64,000 bases of DNA, taken from assembly GCA_036493475.1 (NCBI GenBank), contig DASXPS010000093.1, positions 1 through 64,000 of the forward strand, read 5' to 3'. A program made the translations under genes and the position numbers. Source of the DNA: Sporichthyaceae bacterium (GTDB taxonomy: Bacteria > Actinomycetota > Actinomycetes > Sporichthyales > Sporichthyaceae). Shown piece by piece: positions 42,013-50,835 of the stretch (position 1 is the first letter of the stretch; every line of letters starts with the position of its first letter). Below the pieces are notes generated by a model. The model worked only from the letters and a program-made list of their open reading frames with translations. It did not search any database and was not told the DNA's origin.

Positions 42013-43440
42013 TCACCACTGGGCGGGTTTATAGTCCTTGAGGAAGACGCCATACAGGTCCTCGCCGACCTCCCCGCGCACGATCGGGTCGTAGACCCGA
42101 GCCGCGCCGTCGACCAGGTCGAGCGGGGCGTGGAAGCCCTCCTCGTGCAGCCGGGCCTTCGTGGGGTGCGGGCGTTCGTCGGTGATCCAACCGGTGTCGA
42201 CCGCGGTCATCAGAATCCCGTCGCGTTCGAACATTTCCTGCGCGCTGGTGCGGGTCAGCATGTTCAGCGCGGCCTTGGCCATGTTCGTGTGCGGGTGGCC
42301 GGGACCCTTGTTGCCGCGGGCGAACTGACCCTCCATCGCTGAGACGTTGACGACGTAGGTGCGTCGTGCCGGCGAGGCGGCCAGCGACGCACGCAGCCGG
42401 GAGACGAGCAGGAACGGCGCGGTGGAGTTGCACAGTTGGACCTCGAGCAGTTCCAGCGGGTCGACCTCGTCGACCACGTCGGTCCAGCTGTTCCTCGGCG
42501 CCAGATCCGGCACCAGCCCGCCGGCGTCGATCGCATTGCCCGCCGCCACCCGGTCCAGCGCCGCCGAACCCCCGATCAGTGCCAGCTCGGTCAGGGCGCT
42601 CGGGGTCAGCGGGTGTTCGGCCAGATTGGTCAACTCCTTCGAGTGCTCGCGCACCCCACCGGACAACGTCATCACGTCGGGCAACAGGCCCTCGGGCAGC
42701 GGTGCGGTCTCCGCGGCCACCAGGTGGGAGTAGGCGCCGGGGCTGCGCCGCACAGTCTGCGCGGCGTTGTTGATCAGAATGTCCAGCGGCCCGGCCGCGG
42801 CGACGGAGTCGGCGAGCGCGATGACCTGCGCCGGGTCACGCAGGTCGATGCCGACGATGCGCAGTCGGTGCAGCCAGTCGGCGCTGTCCTGCATGGCGCT
42901 GAACCGGCGCACCGCGTCGGACGGGAAGCGGGTGGTGATGGTGGTGTGCGCGCCGTCGCGCAGCAGGCGCAACGCGATGTACATACCGATCTTGGCCCGC
43001 CCACCGGTGAGCAACGCACGCTTCCCGGTCAGGTCGGCGTGCGCGTCGCGGCGGGCCCGGTTGAACGCCGCGCACGACGGACAGAGCTGGTGGTAGAACG
43101 CGTCCACCTCGACGTAGCGGACCTTGCAGATGTAGCAACCGCGCGCCCGGTTGAGGATCCCGGCCAGGTCGGTGGCGGTCTGCGTGGCCAACCCGAATGC
43201 ACCGGCGGTCTCGTCATCGATGCGGCCCGGCGCCCCGGTGGCGGTGGCGGCGGTGACCGCGTCGTCCTCGGCGCGGATGCGGGCCTGGCGTTCCGCGCGT
43301 CGGCGCTCCTTGACCGTCTTGAAGACGCCACCCACCGCCAGGCGCAGCGCCACCGCATCCGGGTGCTCCGGCGGAAGCGCCTCGACCTCAGCGATCACCG
43401 CCAGGGCCTGCGCCAGTCGTTCGGGGTCGATGCCGTCCAC
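42013..43440 (-). CDS. SDR-family protein with N-terminal extension and CxxC pair, atypical active site (475 aa)
   Basis: Residues about 1-100 form a helical, Arg-rich extension. A putative zinc site CYIC ... CPSC follows at about 102-123. The Rossmann domain begins at KRALLTGGRAKIGMYIAL. NNAAQTVRR and VSAMEGQFARG mark the usual later blocks, but the catalytic YxxxK is TNMAK, so the tyrosine is missing. It may be a reductase with another proton donor or a non-catalytic NAD-binding protein. GTG 43440 start. It is followed by nothing on its strand; the SnoaL and P450 genes are just upstream. Confidence 0.82.
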   Translation of the reverse strand: MDGIDPERLAQALAVIAEVEALPPEHPDAVALRLAVGGVFKTVKERRRAERQARIRAEDDAVTAATATGAPGRIDDETAGAFGLATQTATDLAGILNRARGCYICKVRYVEVDAFYHQLCPSCAAFNRARRDAHADLTGKRALLTGGRAKIGMYIALRLLRDGAHTTITTRFPSDAVRRFSAMQDSADWLHRLRIVGIDLRDPAQVIALADSVAAAGPLDILINNAAQTVRRSPGAYSHLVAAETAPLPEGLLPDVMTLSGGVREHSKELTNLAEHPLTPSALTELALIGGSAALDRVAAGNAIDAGGLVPDLAPRNSWTDVVDEVDPLELLEVQLCNSTAPFLLVSRLRASLAASPARRTYVVNVSAMEGQFARGNKGPGHPHTNMAKAALNMLTRTSAQEMFERDGILMTAVDTGWITDERPHPTKARLHEEGFHAPLDLVDGAARVYDPIVRGEVGEDLYGVFLKDYKPAQW

Positions 43441-43452
43441 CGAGCGATTTTG

Positions 43453-43935
43453 TCAGTACGAGGGATCGCTCCGGTCCCGGGCGGCCGGCGCCGTCCCCGG
43501 CGGGGTCGCGACGAACTGGCCGACCTGCTCGGTCTGCCACTCCGAGACCAGCGTGCGATGGGCGATCCGCCAGCGGGCAGCGGGGCGGTCCTCGAACCGG
43601 TCGACGTACCGGGCGCCGAACACGCGCAGCGCACCGCCGCCCTTGGTCACGTGGTAGGCGACCAGGTAGCTCTCCACGATGGCGACGCCACCGTCGGCGG
43701 CAATGGAGATGTTCGACAGCGTGTGCATGGTGGAGTCGAAGCGTTCGGCCAGCACGCCGAGGACCCAGGGGACGTACTCATCGACGCTGCCCCGGAAGGA
43801 ATCACCGTGATCGTCGAAGCCGTCGTCATGGTAGGCCGAGCGGATCAGCTCGGCGTCTCTGCGGTCGATGCCGCGGCAATACCGGTGCAGGGCCGCGGTG
43901 ATCTGCCGCTCCACATCGATCGACGGATCTCTCAT
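43453..43935 (-). CDS. SnoaL-like (NTF2-fold) protein (160 aa)
   Basis: Single NTF2-like domain: ALHRYCRGIDRRDAELIRSAYHDDGFDDHGDSF, later strands VAIVESYLVAYHV and WRIAHRTLVSEW. The Asp/His pair near the start matches the dehydratase/isomerase-like subset. ATG 43935 overlaps the P450 stop by 4 nt, so the longer frame upstream is rejected. It ends 12 bp before the SDR-like gene, so the three form one operon. Confidence 0.85.
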   Translation of the reverse strand: MRDPSIDVERQITAALHRYCRGIDRRDAELIRSAYHDDGFDDHGDSFRGSVDEYVPWVLGVLAERFDSTMHTLSNISIAADGGVAIVESYLVAYHVTKGGGALRVFGARYVDRFEDRPAARWRIAHRTLVSEWQTEQVGQFVATPPGTAPAARDRSDPSY

Positions 43936-45209
43936 GCCGGTTCGAGAACCACCTGAAGCCTCGTCAGATTGTGTTGAACCAAATTCGGCATCCATGAGCC
44001 ACAGTCCTCCCCCGGTGCCAACGCCAGCGCACTGGTACGGCGCAACAACACCTCGATAGCAATCCGTGCTTCCGCGCGGGCCAACGGCGCACCCAGGCAG
44101 AAGTGTGGGCCCTGGGCGAAGGACAGATGGCGCCTGCCCTCGGCCGCCCGGTCCAATCGCACCTCGTCAGCAGCCGGCCATTGGTCCGGGTCGCGATTGG
44201 CCGCCGCGTAGAGCAACCAGACGAACTCGCCCGCCGCGATCGGCACCCCGCCCGCGGTGGTACCCCGGGTCGCGGTGCGGAACAAGCCCTGCGCCGGCGG
44301 CTCCAGACGCAGCACTTCCTCAACGAACGCGGGCACCTGCGCGGTGTCGGACCGCAGCCGCTCCTGCAGCGTCGGGTCCATCGCCAGGGCTGCCGCACAC
44401 GAGGAGATCAGACTCTGCGTGGTCTCATTCCCGCCGATCAGGAACAGCGTCAACGTCTGCAATTGCTCCTCGTGACAGAGCACCTCACCGGCCGCCGCCA
44501 CATCCGAGATCAGGTCCTCGCGCGGGGTGGACACCCGGTCGGCGATGGCCGCGGTGAAGTAGTCGTAGCACTCGTCCAGCCCGGTGAGCAGCGCCACGAT
44601 CTCCTCGCGCGGCAACGTTGGCTTCCCGTTGGCCCGCACGAAGCAGTCACTCCACCGTTTCAACGTCGGCTGATCCACGTCGTCGATGCCCAAGGCCCGG
44701 GCAATCACCGTCATCGGCAGCGGTACTGCGTAATCTCGCACCAGATCCGCACGCCTGTTCGGCACGAACGCATCGGCCAACGTTTCGGCCACGTCGGTGA
44801 TCGGCGCCTCCAACGCGTTCACCCGACGCGGCGCGAAGGCCTTGTTCATCAGCGTGCGCTGTTGGCCGTGCCGCGGTGGATCGCAGTTGACCAGCGAGGC
44901 ACCCTTCTGCGCGATCCCCACCCGGCGCACCGCGGCCGCCCGGACCGCCTCGGGGTAGGACTCGTCCGCCGCCACTGCCCGGGCCAACGCGGTCGCCGCA
45001 CCCGGCCCGGACTGCCGCGTCGAGGAAAAGTCCTCCGGACGCAACAAAACATCGAGCACGTCGGCATGCCGGGTCACCGCGTAGGCGGACAGCGCCGAGA
45101 CCCAGTGCACCGGATGCTCCTCGCGCAGATGCGCGTAGATCGGGTACGGGCAGCGCACCAGGTCCGGATCCGCGTTGGCGAACAAGCCCTCGTGCGGACA
45201 GTCGGTCAC
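43932..45209 (-). CDS. Cytochrome P450 monooxygenase (425 aa)
   Basis: I-helix IGGNETTQS, ExxR in EEVLRLEPP, haem loop FAQGPHFCLG with ligand Cys371. The general layout resembles the P450 at 26924, so the two may be fairly recent paralogues. GTG 45209 start. It heads a P450-SnoaL-SDR operon and is divergent from another SDR gene. Confidence 0.93.
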   Translation of the reverse strand: MTDCPHEGLFANADPDLVRCPYPIYAHLREEHPVHWVSALSAYAVTRHADVLDVLLRPEDFSSTRQSGPGAATALARAVAADESYPEAVRAAAVRRVGIAQKGASLVNCDPPRHGQQRTLMNKAFAPRRVNALEAPITDVAETLADAFVPNRRADLVRDYAVPLPMTVIARALGIDDVDQPTLKRWSDCFVRANGKPTLPREEIVALLTGLDECYDYFTAAIADRVSTPREDLISDVAAAGEVLCHEEQLQTLTLFLIGGNETTQSLISSCAAALAMDPTLQERLRSDTAQVPAFVEEVLRLEPPAQGLFRTATRGTTAGGVPIAAGEFVWLLYAAANRDPDQWPAADEVRLDRAAEGRRHLSFAQGPHFCLGAPLARAEARIAIEVLLRRTSALALAPGEDCGSWMPNLVQHNLTRLQVVLEPA

Positions 45210-45251
45210 AGCCGGACGCTAATGCCGCGCGGCACTCAAGGTCCAGTGCCC

Positions 45252-45292
45252 AACCATTGAGAACTTGACTATTTCGGCCCTAGTCTCGTCCC
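45252..45292 (+). promoter_or_regulatory. Probable leaderless promoter with degenerate AATAGT-N10-ACTATT site
   Basis: TTGAGA (45257-45262), an 18-bp spacer and TAGTCT (45281-45286) form a good -35/-10 pair. The GTG at 45293 is seven bases after the -10, so the SDR mRNA is probably leaderless; no Shine-Dalgarno is present. Overlapping it, AACCAT-N10-ACTATT (45252-45273) keeps the right half and the CTTGACTATT context of sites 1 and 2, so the same factor may bind here with the -35 inside its site. Confidence 0.55.
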
Positions 45293-46105
45293 GTGCCCAC
45301 CGATCCGTTCCGTCTGGACGGCGAGGTCGCGGTCGTCACCGGCGGCACGGCCGGTATCGGCGCAGCGATCGCCACCCTGTTCCGCGACCGCGGCGCCCGG
45401 GTGATCGTCTGTGGCCGCGATGCCGAGCGCGGCAAGGCCTTCGCCGACACCCACGGCATCGAGTTCGTGGGCGCGGACGTCACCAGCGAGGCCGATCTCG
45501 CCGGCCTGGCCGTCGCCGTGGGCCCGGCGTCGATCCTGGTGAACAACGCCGGCCCCACCGACCTGCTGCACACCCGCGAGGTCGACGGTCCGGTCGGCGA
45601 GATGACGCCGACCAACTGGGCCCGGGTGCTGGATGTCACGCTCACCGGCGCCTACCTGACGACCCATCATCTTTTGCCCGCGCTGATCCGGTCCGGCCAC
45701 GGTGCCATCGTGAACATTTCCTCGATCGCCGCCGCGCAGGCCATACCCGGCTTCGACGCCTACTCCGCAGGCAAGGCCGGCCTGGAGGCGATGACCCGTT
45801 CGCTGGCCGCGGGCTATGCCCACCTGGGCGTGCGGGCCAACGCGATCCGGGTCGGCTCGATCGCGGTCGACCATGGCGACGGCGAACGCCGCCGCGGCGT
45901 GGAGCCCGACCCGCGCCCGGACGCCTGGCGTCGCCCCGCCCCACCGGCCGCAGGTCGCCCGGAGGACATCGCGCACGCGGCGCTGTATCTGGCCGGCCCA
46001 GCAAGCAGTTACGTCACCGGCGTCGTGCTGCCGGTTGACGGCGGGCTCGGCACCCGCTCCTTGATGCCCTGGCAGACCCCCCGGCCGGGGCCGCCGGACG
46101 GCTGA
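45293..46105 (+). CDS. Short-chain dehydrogenase/reductase (270 aa)
   Basis: Classical SDR: TGGTAGIGAAIATLF, LVNNAGPTDL, ISSIAAAQAI then YSAGKAG catalytic block, and a final VTGVVLPVDGGLG. The segment GDGERRRGVEPDPRPDAWRR replaces the usual substrate loop and is unusually charged. Monocistronic by position; promoter is just upstream. Confidence 0.92.
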   Translation: MPTDPFRLDGEVAVVTGGTAGIGAAIATLFRDRGARVIVCGRDAERGKAFADTHGIEFVGADVTSEADLAGLAVAVGPASILVNNAGPTDLLHTREVDGPVGEMTPTNWARVLDVTLTGAYLTTHHLLPALIRSGHGAIVNISSIAAAQAIPGFDAYSAGKAGLEAMTRSLAAGYAHLGVRANAIRVGSIAVDHGDGERRRGVEPDPRPDAWRRPAPPAAGRPEDIAHAALYLAGPASSYVTGVVLPVDGGLGTRSLMPWQTPRPGPPDG

Positions 46106-46298
46106 TACACGGACTTTCCGCGCCAAATTCGCCTAGGGCGTGATGTCCGACCAATCCGACAAGCAGTCCTACTGGGTTCACGTACCGAAAAGTAGGGTTC
46201 GGTCACGTTCTGTCGTTACAGTGACCGGCGCGACAATTCGGACGTAAATTTGGGGCGCGGGTCAGTCCGGTGAACCGCATAAGCCTCAGGAGTCGCAC
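46106..46298 (+). promoter_or_regulatory. Leader/promoter region of ABC cassette 2
   Basis: 193 bp without a gene. It contains a perfect 6-bp inverted repeat ACCGAA-N8-TTCGGT at 46184-46203 with TAGGGT in its loop, which could be an operator over a -10 box. AGGAG (46288-46292) precedes the GTG at 46299. None of the three shared motifs is seen here. Confidence 0.45.
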
Positions 46299-47924
46299 GT
46301 GCCCCGTTCGCACCGCACGCTCCGTATTCTGGCCGCTGCTGCGGCCACGACCACCCTACTCAGCGCATGTGCCGCGAACAGCGAGGTTCGCCAGGCCGTC
46401 GCTCAACAACGCGCCGCCGCGGCCGCCGCACCCGCCGGTGGCGGGGCGCTCGCCGGCGCCTCGCTGGCCGCCGCCCAGCCGGGCGGCACCACCATCGACA
46501 CCGGCGCGGCCGCTGCGGCCGCCGCTCCCGGCGCCCCGGCCGCATCCACCGGCGGGGCCGCTCCGGTCGCCGCGGGTGGCGCCGCCCCGGCGGCCGGCGC
46601 CAAGGCCGCGGGCAAGAAGGACGCGAAGACCACCACGGCCACCGCCGGTCAGCCCGCCGCGGCCGCGGCGGGCGGGTGCACCGCGGCCGCCCCCGCGGGC
46701 GGCAACGGCGGAGCCACGGACAAGGGCGTCACCGCGACCACCATCAAGGTCGGTGGCACGTTCTTCAACGGCGGCTACCTGGACAAGTACGGCAAGGTGT
46801 CGGAGAACGCTGCCCGTGCGTACTTCGACTACATCAATGACAACGGCGGCATCTGCGGCCGGAAGATCCAGTACGTCACCTGTGACACCGCGGGCTCCGC
46901 GGACGGCACCACCGGCTGCCTGAACAAGCTGGCCAACCAGGACCAGGTCTTCATCATGGGCCCGTCCCTGGACTTCAACCTGGACATCGTTCAGCCCACG
47001 TTGGCCAAGGACAAGCTGCCCTGGGTTGGCTCCTCCGGCCTGTACGGCGAGGAATTCACCAGCCCGTGGATGTACCCGACGCAGTTGTCCGGCCCGGCGG
47101 TCGGTGCGTTGATCGCCCAGTACGCCGTGACCCAGCTGCACCTGAAGAAGATCGGCGTCTCGTTCCTCAATGACGTGGCGGGCCCCGGCTGCACCCAGCG
47201 GGTGCAGAAGGTCGCCGCCGCCAACGGGGCGCAGGTAGTGAAGACCACGTCCAACACCGAGATCGAGACCAGCCTGGACAGCCAGGTGGCCACGTTGAAG
47301 AACGCCGGCGTGGACTCCGTCCTGTTCTGCAACGACCCGGTGAACACGGTGAAGTTCATCCAGGCCGCCCAGCGAGTGGGCTGGAAGCCGACGTTCGTCG
47401 GTGGCTACGTGGCCGCGGACGACGTCCCGCAGGCCGCGGGCAGCAACGGCAAGGGCATGTACGGGTTCTCCTTCTGGGACTTCTACAAGAACAACACCCC
47501 GGGCGTGAACAAGTACCGGCAGATCACCGAGTACTACTTCCCGCAGACCTTCCACCACTTCTACGAGCAGGCCTGCTACGTGGGCGCCGAGGCGATCGTC
47601 GAGGCCTTGCGCAAGGCCGGCCCACACCTGACCCGCGACGACTTCCTCAAGGCGATCCGGTCGATGACCAACTTCGACTCCACACTGGGGCTGAAGCTGG
47701 ACTTCTCGAACCTGGCCGATACCGCCCCGAGCGGGGTCATGCTCAAGGCCGACGACAACCTCGTCTGGCAGCAGGCGGTGGCACGGTTCGGCCTGAACAA
47801 GGGCTCCGCCGCGGCCTCCAGTGGCACCGTCCGCGACGCCCTGCCCGCCGCCGTGATGCCCGAGCGTCGTAACCAGGCGCGCCGCATCCTGGGTAGGCGC
47901 AGCGCGGGGCGTCGGGTTCGATGA
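46299..47924 (+). CDS. ABC importer substrate-binding lipoprotein (cassette 2, 541 aa)
   Basis: Signal peptide with lipobox LLSAC (Cys24), then a very Ala/Gly-rich, low-complexity linker to about residue 140 that may cross the cell wall, then a Peripla_BP_6 fold (TIKVGGTFFNGGYLDKYGKV ... INDNGGICGRKIQYV). An Arg-rich tail ends the protein. It overlaps by 4 nt the first mini-ORF element, which leads to the permease gene. Ligand unknown; same class as the cassette 1 protein. Confidence 0.93.
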   Translation: MPRSHRTLRILAAAAATTTLLSACAANSEVRQAVAQQRAAAAAAPAGGGALAGASLAAAQPGGTTIDTGAAAAAAAPGAPAASTGGAAPVAAGGAAPAAGAKAAGKKDAKTTTATAGQPAAAAAGGCTAAAPAGGNGGATDKGVTATTIKVGGTFFNGGYLDKYGKVSENAARAYFDYINDNGGICGRKIQYVTCDTAGSADGTTGCLNKLANQDQVFIMGPSLDFNLDIVQPTLAKDKLPWVGSSGLYGEEFTSPWMYPTQLSGPAVGALIAQYAVTQLHLKKIGVSFLNDVAGPGCTQRVQKVAAANGAQVVKTTSNTEIETSLDSQVATLKNAGVDSVLFCNDPVNTVKFIQAAQRVGWKPTFVGGYVAADDVPQAAGSNGKGMYGFSFWDFYKNNTPGVNKYRQITEYYFPQTFHHFYEQACYVGAEAIVEALRKAGPHLTRDDFLKAIRSMTNFDSTLGLKLDFSNLADTAPSGVMLKADDNLVWQQAVARFGLNKGSAAASSGTVRDALPAAVMPERRNQARRILGRRSAGRRVR

Positions 47925-48004
47925 GAGAGCGCAGCGAACTCATCAATAGGCATAGGGCACGCCGGGGAGTTCGGCGCGCTGCCGGCCGTGAGGTACGCCG
48001 ATGA
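47921..48004 (+). repeat. MIRU-like coupling element 1: 27-codon mini-ORF
   Basis: An 84-nt element whose ATG overlaps the SBP stop (ATGA) and whose TGA overlaps the LivH-type ATG (ATGA). It encodes MRERSELINRHRARR... ending in VRR. Its first 43 bases are nearly the same as element 2 (49991), and both end in GAGGYACGCCG, which places GAGG seven bases before the next start. It therefore supplies both translational coupling and a ribosome-binding site. Mycobacterial MIRUs are known to contain small ORFs that overlap neighbouring genes in this way. Confidence 0.7.
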
Positions 48005-48879
48005 GCAAGTTCCTCGGATACGTCGTCACCGGGTTGGCCAACGGCACCATCTACGCGCTGGTCGCCCTCGGCGTGGTGATCACCTACCGGGTCTCCCGGG
48101 TGATCAACCTCGCCCAGGGCGCCACCGGGGTGCTCGCCGCGTTCCTGTTCCACTACACGCTGATGGGCAAGTTCGGCATGCCGGTGGCGGTGGCCACGGT
48201 GACCGCCATCCTGTTCGGCGCGGTGCTGGGCGCCGGCGTGGAACGCTTCGCGGTGCGCCCGGTGCGCCACCGCGGAGCGTTGGCCACGCTGACCGTCACC
48301 ACCGGAGTGCTGTTGATGTTCTCCGAACTCACCGTGCAGATCTGGGGGCCGAACAACCCGCCGATCGCCTCGGTGTTCTCCGACCACGTGGTGCACATCG
48401 GCAACACCGGTGTGACGGTGCATCAGCTGGCCACGGCGGCCGCGGTGGTGTTGCTGTCCGGCGGGCTGTACCTGCTGCTGGCCCGCACCTGGTTCGGCGC
48501 CGGGGTCACCGCGATCGCCCAGGACCCGGGCGCGGCTCGCATCGTTGGACTGCCGGTGAACGGCATCATCACTGCCACCTGGGCCATCGGTGGCGCCAGC
48601 GCCGCGCTGGCCGGCCTGATGTACATCCACCTGAACTCTCTGGACCAGATCAGCCTGACCTTCGTGCTGATCTCCAGCCTGGTCGCCGCGGCGCTGGGCG
48701 GGTTCAACAGCCTGCCGCTGGCCGGGGCCGGCGGCCTGGCCGTCGGGCTGATCTTCAGCCTCAGCCAGGGTTACGCGTCCACCGCGGGGATCGGTGAGCT
48801 GTTGGTCTTCATCGCCCTGCTGGTGGTGCTGGTGGCTCGCTCCGGCAAGCCGCAGCTGGACGTGGTGGCGGAGTTCTGA
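48001..48879 (+). CDS. ABC permease, LivH type (cassette 2, 292 aa)
   Basis: Branched-chain-type permease: YVVTGLANGTIYALVALGVV, SRVINLAQGATGVLAAF, and GLPVNGIITATWAIGGASAA. About eight membrane spans. ATG 48001 lies seven bases after GAGG within element 1. Its TGA shares one base with the LivM-type ATG (TGATG). Confidence 0.95.
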   Translation: MSKFLGYVVTGLANGTIYALVALGVVITYRVSRVINLAQGATGVLAAFLFHYTLMGKFGMPVAVATVTAILFGAVLGAGVERFAVRPVRHRGALATLTVTTGVLLMFSELTVQIWGPNNPPIASVFSDHVVHIGNTGVTVHQLATAAAVVLLSGGLYLLLARTWFGAGVTAIAQDPGAARIVGLPVNGIITATWAIGGASAALAGLMYIHLNSLDQISLTFVLISSLVAAALGGFNSLPLAGAGGLAVGLIFSLSQGYASTAGIGELLVFIALLVVLVARSGKPQLDVVAEF

Positions 48880-49994
48880 TGGCCCGCGCCCGCACCCAAC
48901 GATCGAGCCTGCTCAGCCTGGACAGCATCGGCGTGCTGGTGCTGGCCGCGGCCGCGGTGCTCTGGCCGGTCTTCACCCCGAAGGTCGCGCACTTCTACGG
49001 CACGCTGTCCGCCACCTACGCGCTGGTCGGCCTGTCACTGGTGATCCTGGTCGGCTGGACCGGGCAGATCTCCCTCGGTCACGCCGCATTCCTCGGTTTC
49101 GGCTGCTACATCGGCGCGAAACTGCTCAACCACAACGTGCCGTTGGTTCTCGCCGTGCCGATCATCGCCGCGGCCGGCGCGGCCATCAGCCTGGTGCTGG
49201 GCGTGCCCTCGTTGCGCCTGCGCGGGGTGTATCTGACGATCACCACATTGGCCTTCGGTGTGGCCTGCCAGCGCTACTTCTTCACCCGGCCGCAGTTGCG
49301 CGGCAGCACCGCCGTGGAAGTGCCGCGCAAGACCCTGCTCGGCTGGTCCACCGAATCCGACCGCGGTCTGTACTACGCCGTGCTGGTGGTGCTGGCGGTG
49401 GCGCTGCTGCTGGCCTGGAACGTCCGGCGCACCGACACCGGGCGGGTGCTGTTCGCCATCCGTGACTCCGAGCAGGCCGCGGCCGCCATGGGCATCCGCA
49501 TCGCGCCGTACAAGGTCGGTGTGTTCGCCGCGTCCGCCGCGTTGGCCACCGTGGCCGGGCTGTTCTACGGCATGTTGTTCCGCTCCACGCCGGGCGCGGA
49601 CCAATTCGGTGTGCTGCAGTCGCTGTTCTACCTGGCCATGCCGGTGCTCGGCGGGGCCGAGGCCATTCTCGGTGCGGTGATCGGCGGATCGTTCCTGGCC
49701 ACCGGGCAACCGCTGGTGAACCTGTTCGACGTCCGGCTGTACCTGGTGTCCAGCGTTTCGCTGCTGCTCATGCTGCTCTCCGGACAGGACGGGGTTGTCG
49801 GCATGCTGCACAACGCGCGCAAGACGCTGGCCGACGCCATCCGCGGCGAACCGATCCGTTACGGCTCGTTCGTGCCGGAAACCCACACCGAACGGCCCGA
49901 CCGGTCGCCGGTGGTACACGTGCAGATCGAAGAGCCGCTGCCCGAGGGCACCGTGATTCGGGCGCGACTGGTGCGGGGCGGTGCACACGTATGA
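48879..49994 (+). CDS. ABC permease, LivM type (cassette 2, 371 aa)
   Basis: LivM-type features: GWTGQISLGHAAFLGFGCYI, LRLRGVYLTITTLAFGVACQ, and AVIGGSFLATGQPL. A C-terminal cytoplasmic tail of about 60 residues follows the last span, longer than usual. It overlaps mini-ORF element 2 by 4 nt. Forms the channel with LivH. Confidence 0.95.
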   Translation: MARARTQRSSLLSLDSIGVLVLAAAAVLWPVFTPKVAHFYGTLSATYALVGLSLVILVGWTGQISLGHAAFLGFGCYIGAKLLNHNVPLVLAVPIIAAAGAAISLVLGVPSLRLRGVYLTITTLAFGVACQRYFFTRPQLRGSTAVEVPRKTLLGWSTESDRGLYYAVLVVLAVALLLAWNVRRTDTGRVLFAIRDSEQAAAAMGIRIAPYKVGVFAASAALATVAGLFYGMLFRSTPGADQFGVLQSLFYLAMPVLGGAEAILGAVIGGSFLATGQPLVNLFDVRLYLVSSVSLLLMLLSGQDGVVGMLHNARKTLADAIRGEPIRYGSFVPETHTERPDRSPVVHVQIEEPLPEGTVIRARLVRGGAHV

Positions 49995-50074
49995 GCGAGC
50001 GCAGCGAGCTCATCAATGGGCACAGTGCACGCCCACAACGGCGCCGCACCGATCGAAGCGAGGCACGCCGGTGA
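49991..50074 (+). repeat. MIRU-like coupling element 2: 27-codon mini-ORF
   Basis: 84 nt, encoding MSERSELINGHSARP... ending in EARR. It starts on the LivM stop (ATGA) and its TGA overlaps the LivG GTG (GTGA). Arms ATGAGC and GCTCAT at its 5' end could form a small hairpin. Same length and same conserved ends as element 1; the middle differs. Confidence 0.7.
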
Positions 50075-50835
50075 GTGGGCACTTGATCGGTACCGGGATG
50101 ACCAAGCGCTACGCGGGCCTGGTGGCCAACGACGACATCGACGTCGAGGTGCAGCCGGGCGAGATCGTCGGCCTGATCGGGCCGAACGGCGCGGGCAAGA
50201 CGACGCTGTTCAACTGTCTGACCGGGGCACAGAAACTGACCGCGGGCAAGATCGTGCTCAACGGCAAGGACATCACCACGCTACCCGCCAGCGAGCGCGC
50301 TCGGCTGGGTCTGGCCCGCACGTTCCAGCAGTCCCAGTTGTTCCGTCACCTCTCGGTGGAGGAGAACCTGCTGTTGGGCAAGCACCGCAGCTACGGCACC
50401 GGCGCCGTGCTCGGCGCGCTGGGCCTGGCCGGCCGGTCCGAGCGGGCGGCACGCAAGGTGGTGCACCAAACCGCCGAGCAGTGCGGGCTCAACGACGTGT
50501 TGCACGCCCCGGTGGGCGACCTGCCCTACGGCACCCAGCGCATGGTCGAGGTGGCGCGGGCGATCGTGATGAACCCCGAGGTGTTGCTCGTCGACGAACC
50601 CGCCGCGGGCATGGACAGCACCGAGTCGGAGTACTTCGGCAACCTGCTGCGCCGGATCAGCCGGGAGCGCGCGATGTCCGTGCTGATCATCGAGCACGAC
50701 GTGACCATGGTGCTGGCCATCTGCGACCGGGTGTACGTGCTGAACTTCGGCAAGCTGTTGGCCCGGGGCCTGCCGGCGCAGATCCGCGCCAACGAAGAGG
50801 TCCGGGCGGCCTACCTGGGGAGCACGGTGGCCTGA
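50071..50835 (+). CDS. ABC transporter ATP-binding protein, LivG type (cassette 2)
   Basis: 254 residues. Walker A GPNGAGKTTLFNCL, signature region LPYGTQRMVEVARAI, Walker B VLLVDEPAAGMD, and IIEHDVTMV. GTG 50071 is set by the mini-ORF overlap and by GAGG seven bases before it. Its stop shares a base with the LivF ATG. Confidence 0.95.
   Translation: MSGHLIGTGMTKRYAGLVANDDIDVEVQPGEIVGLIGPNGAGKTTLFNCLTGAQKLTAGKIVLNGKDITTLPASERARLGLARTFQQSQLFRHLSVEENLLLGKHRSYGTGAVLGALGLAGRSERAARKVVHQTAEQCGLNDVLHAPVGDLPYGTQRMVEVARAIVMNPEVLLVDEPAAGMDSTESEYFGNLLRRISRERAMSVLIIEHDVTMVLAICDRVYVLNFGKLLARGLPAQIRANEEVRAAYLGSTVA

Noticed and set aside
46380-46720. Ala/Gly-rich stretch after the lipobox as a frameshift or repeat array
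   Set aside because: The frame is intact and joins the signal peptide to the binding fold; codons vary, so it is a low-complexity linker.
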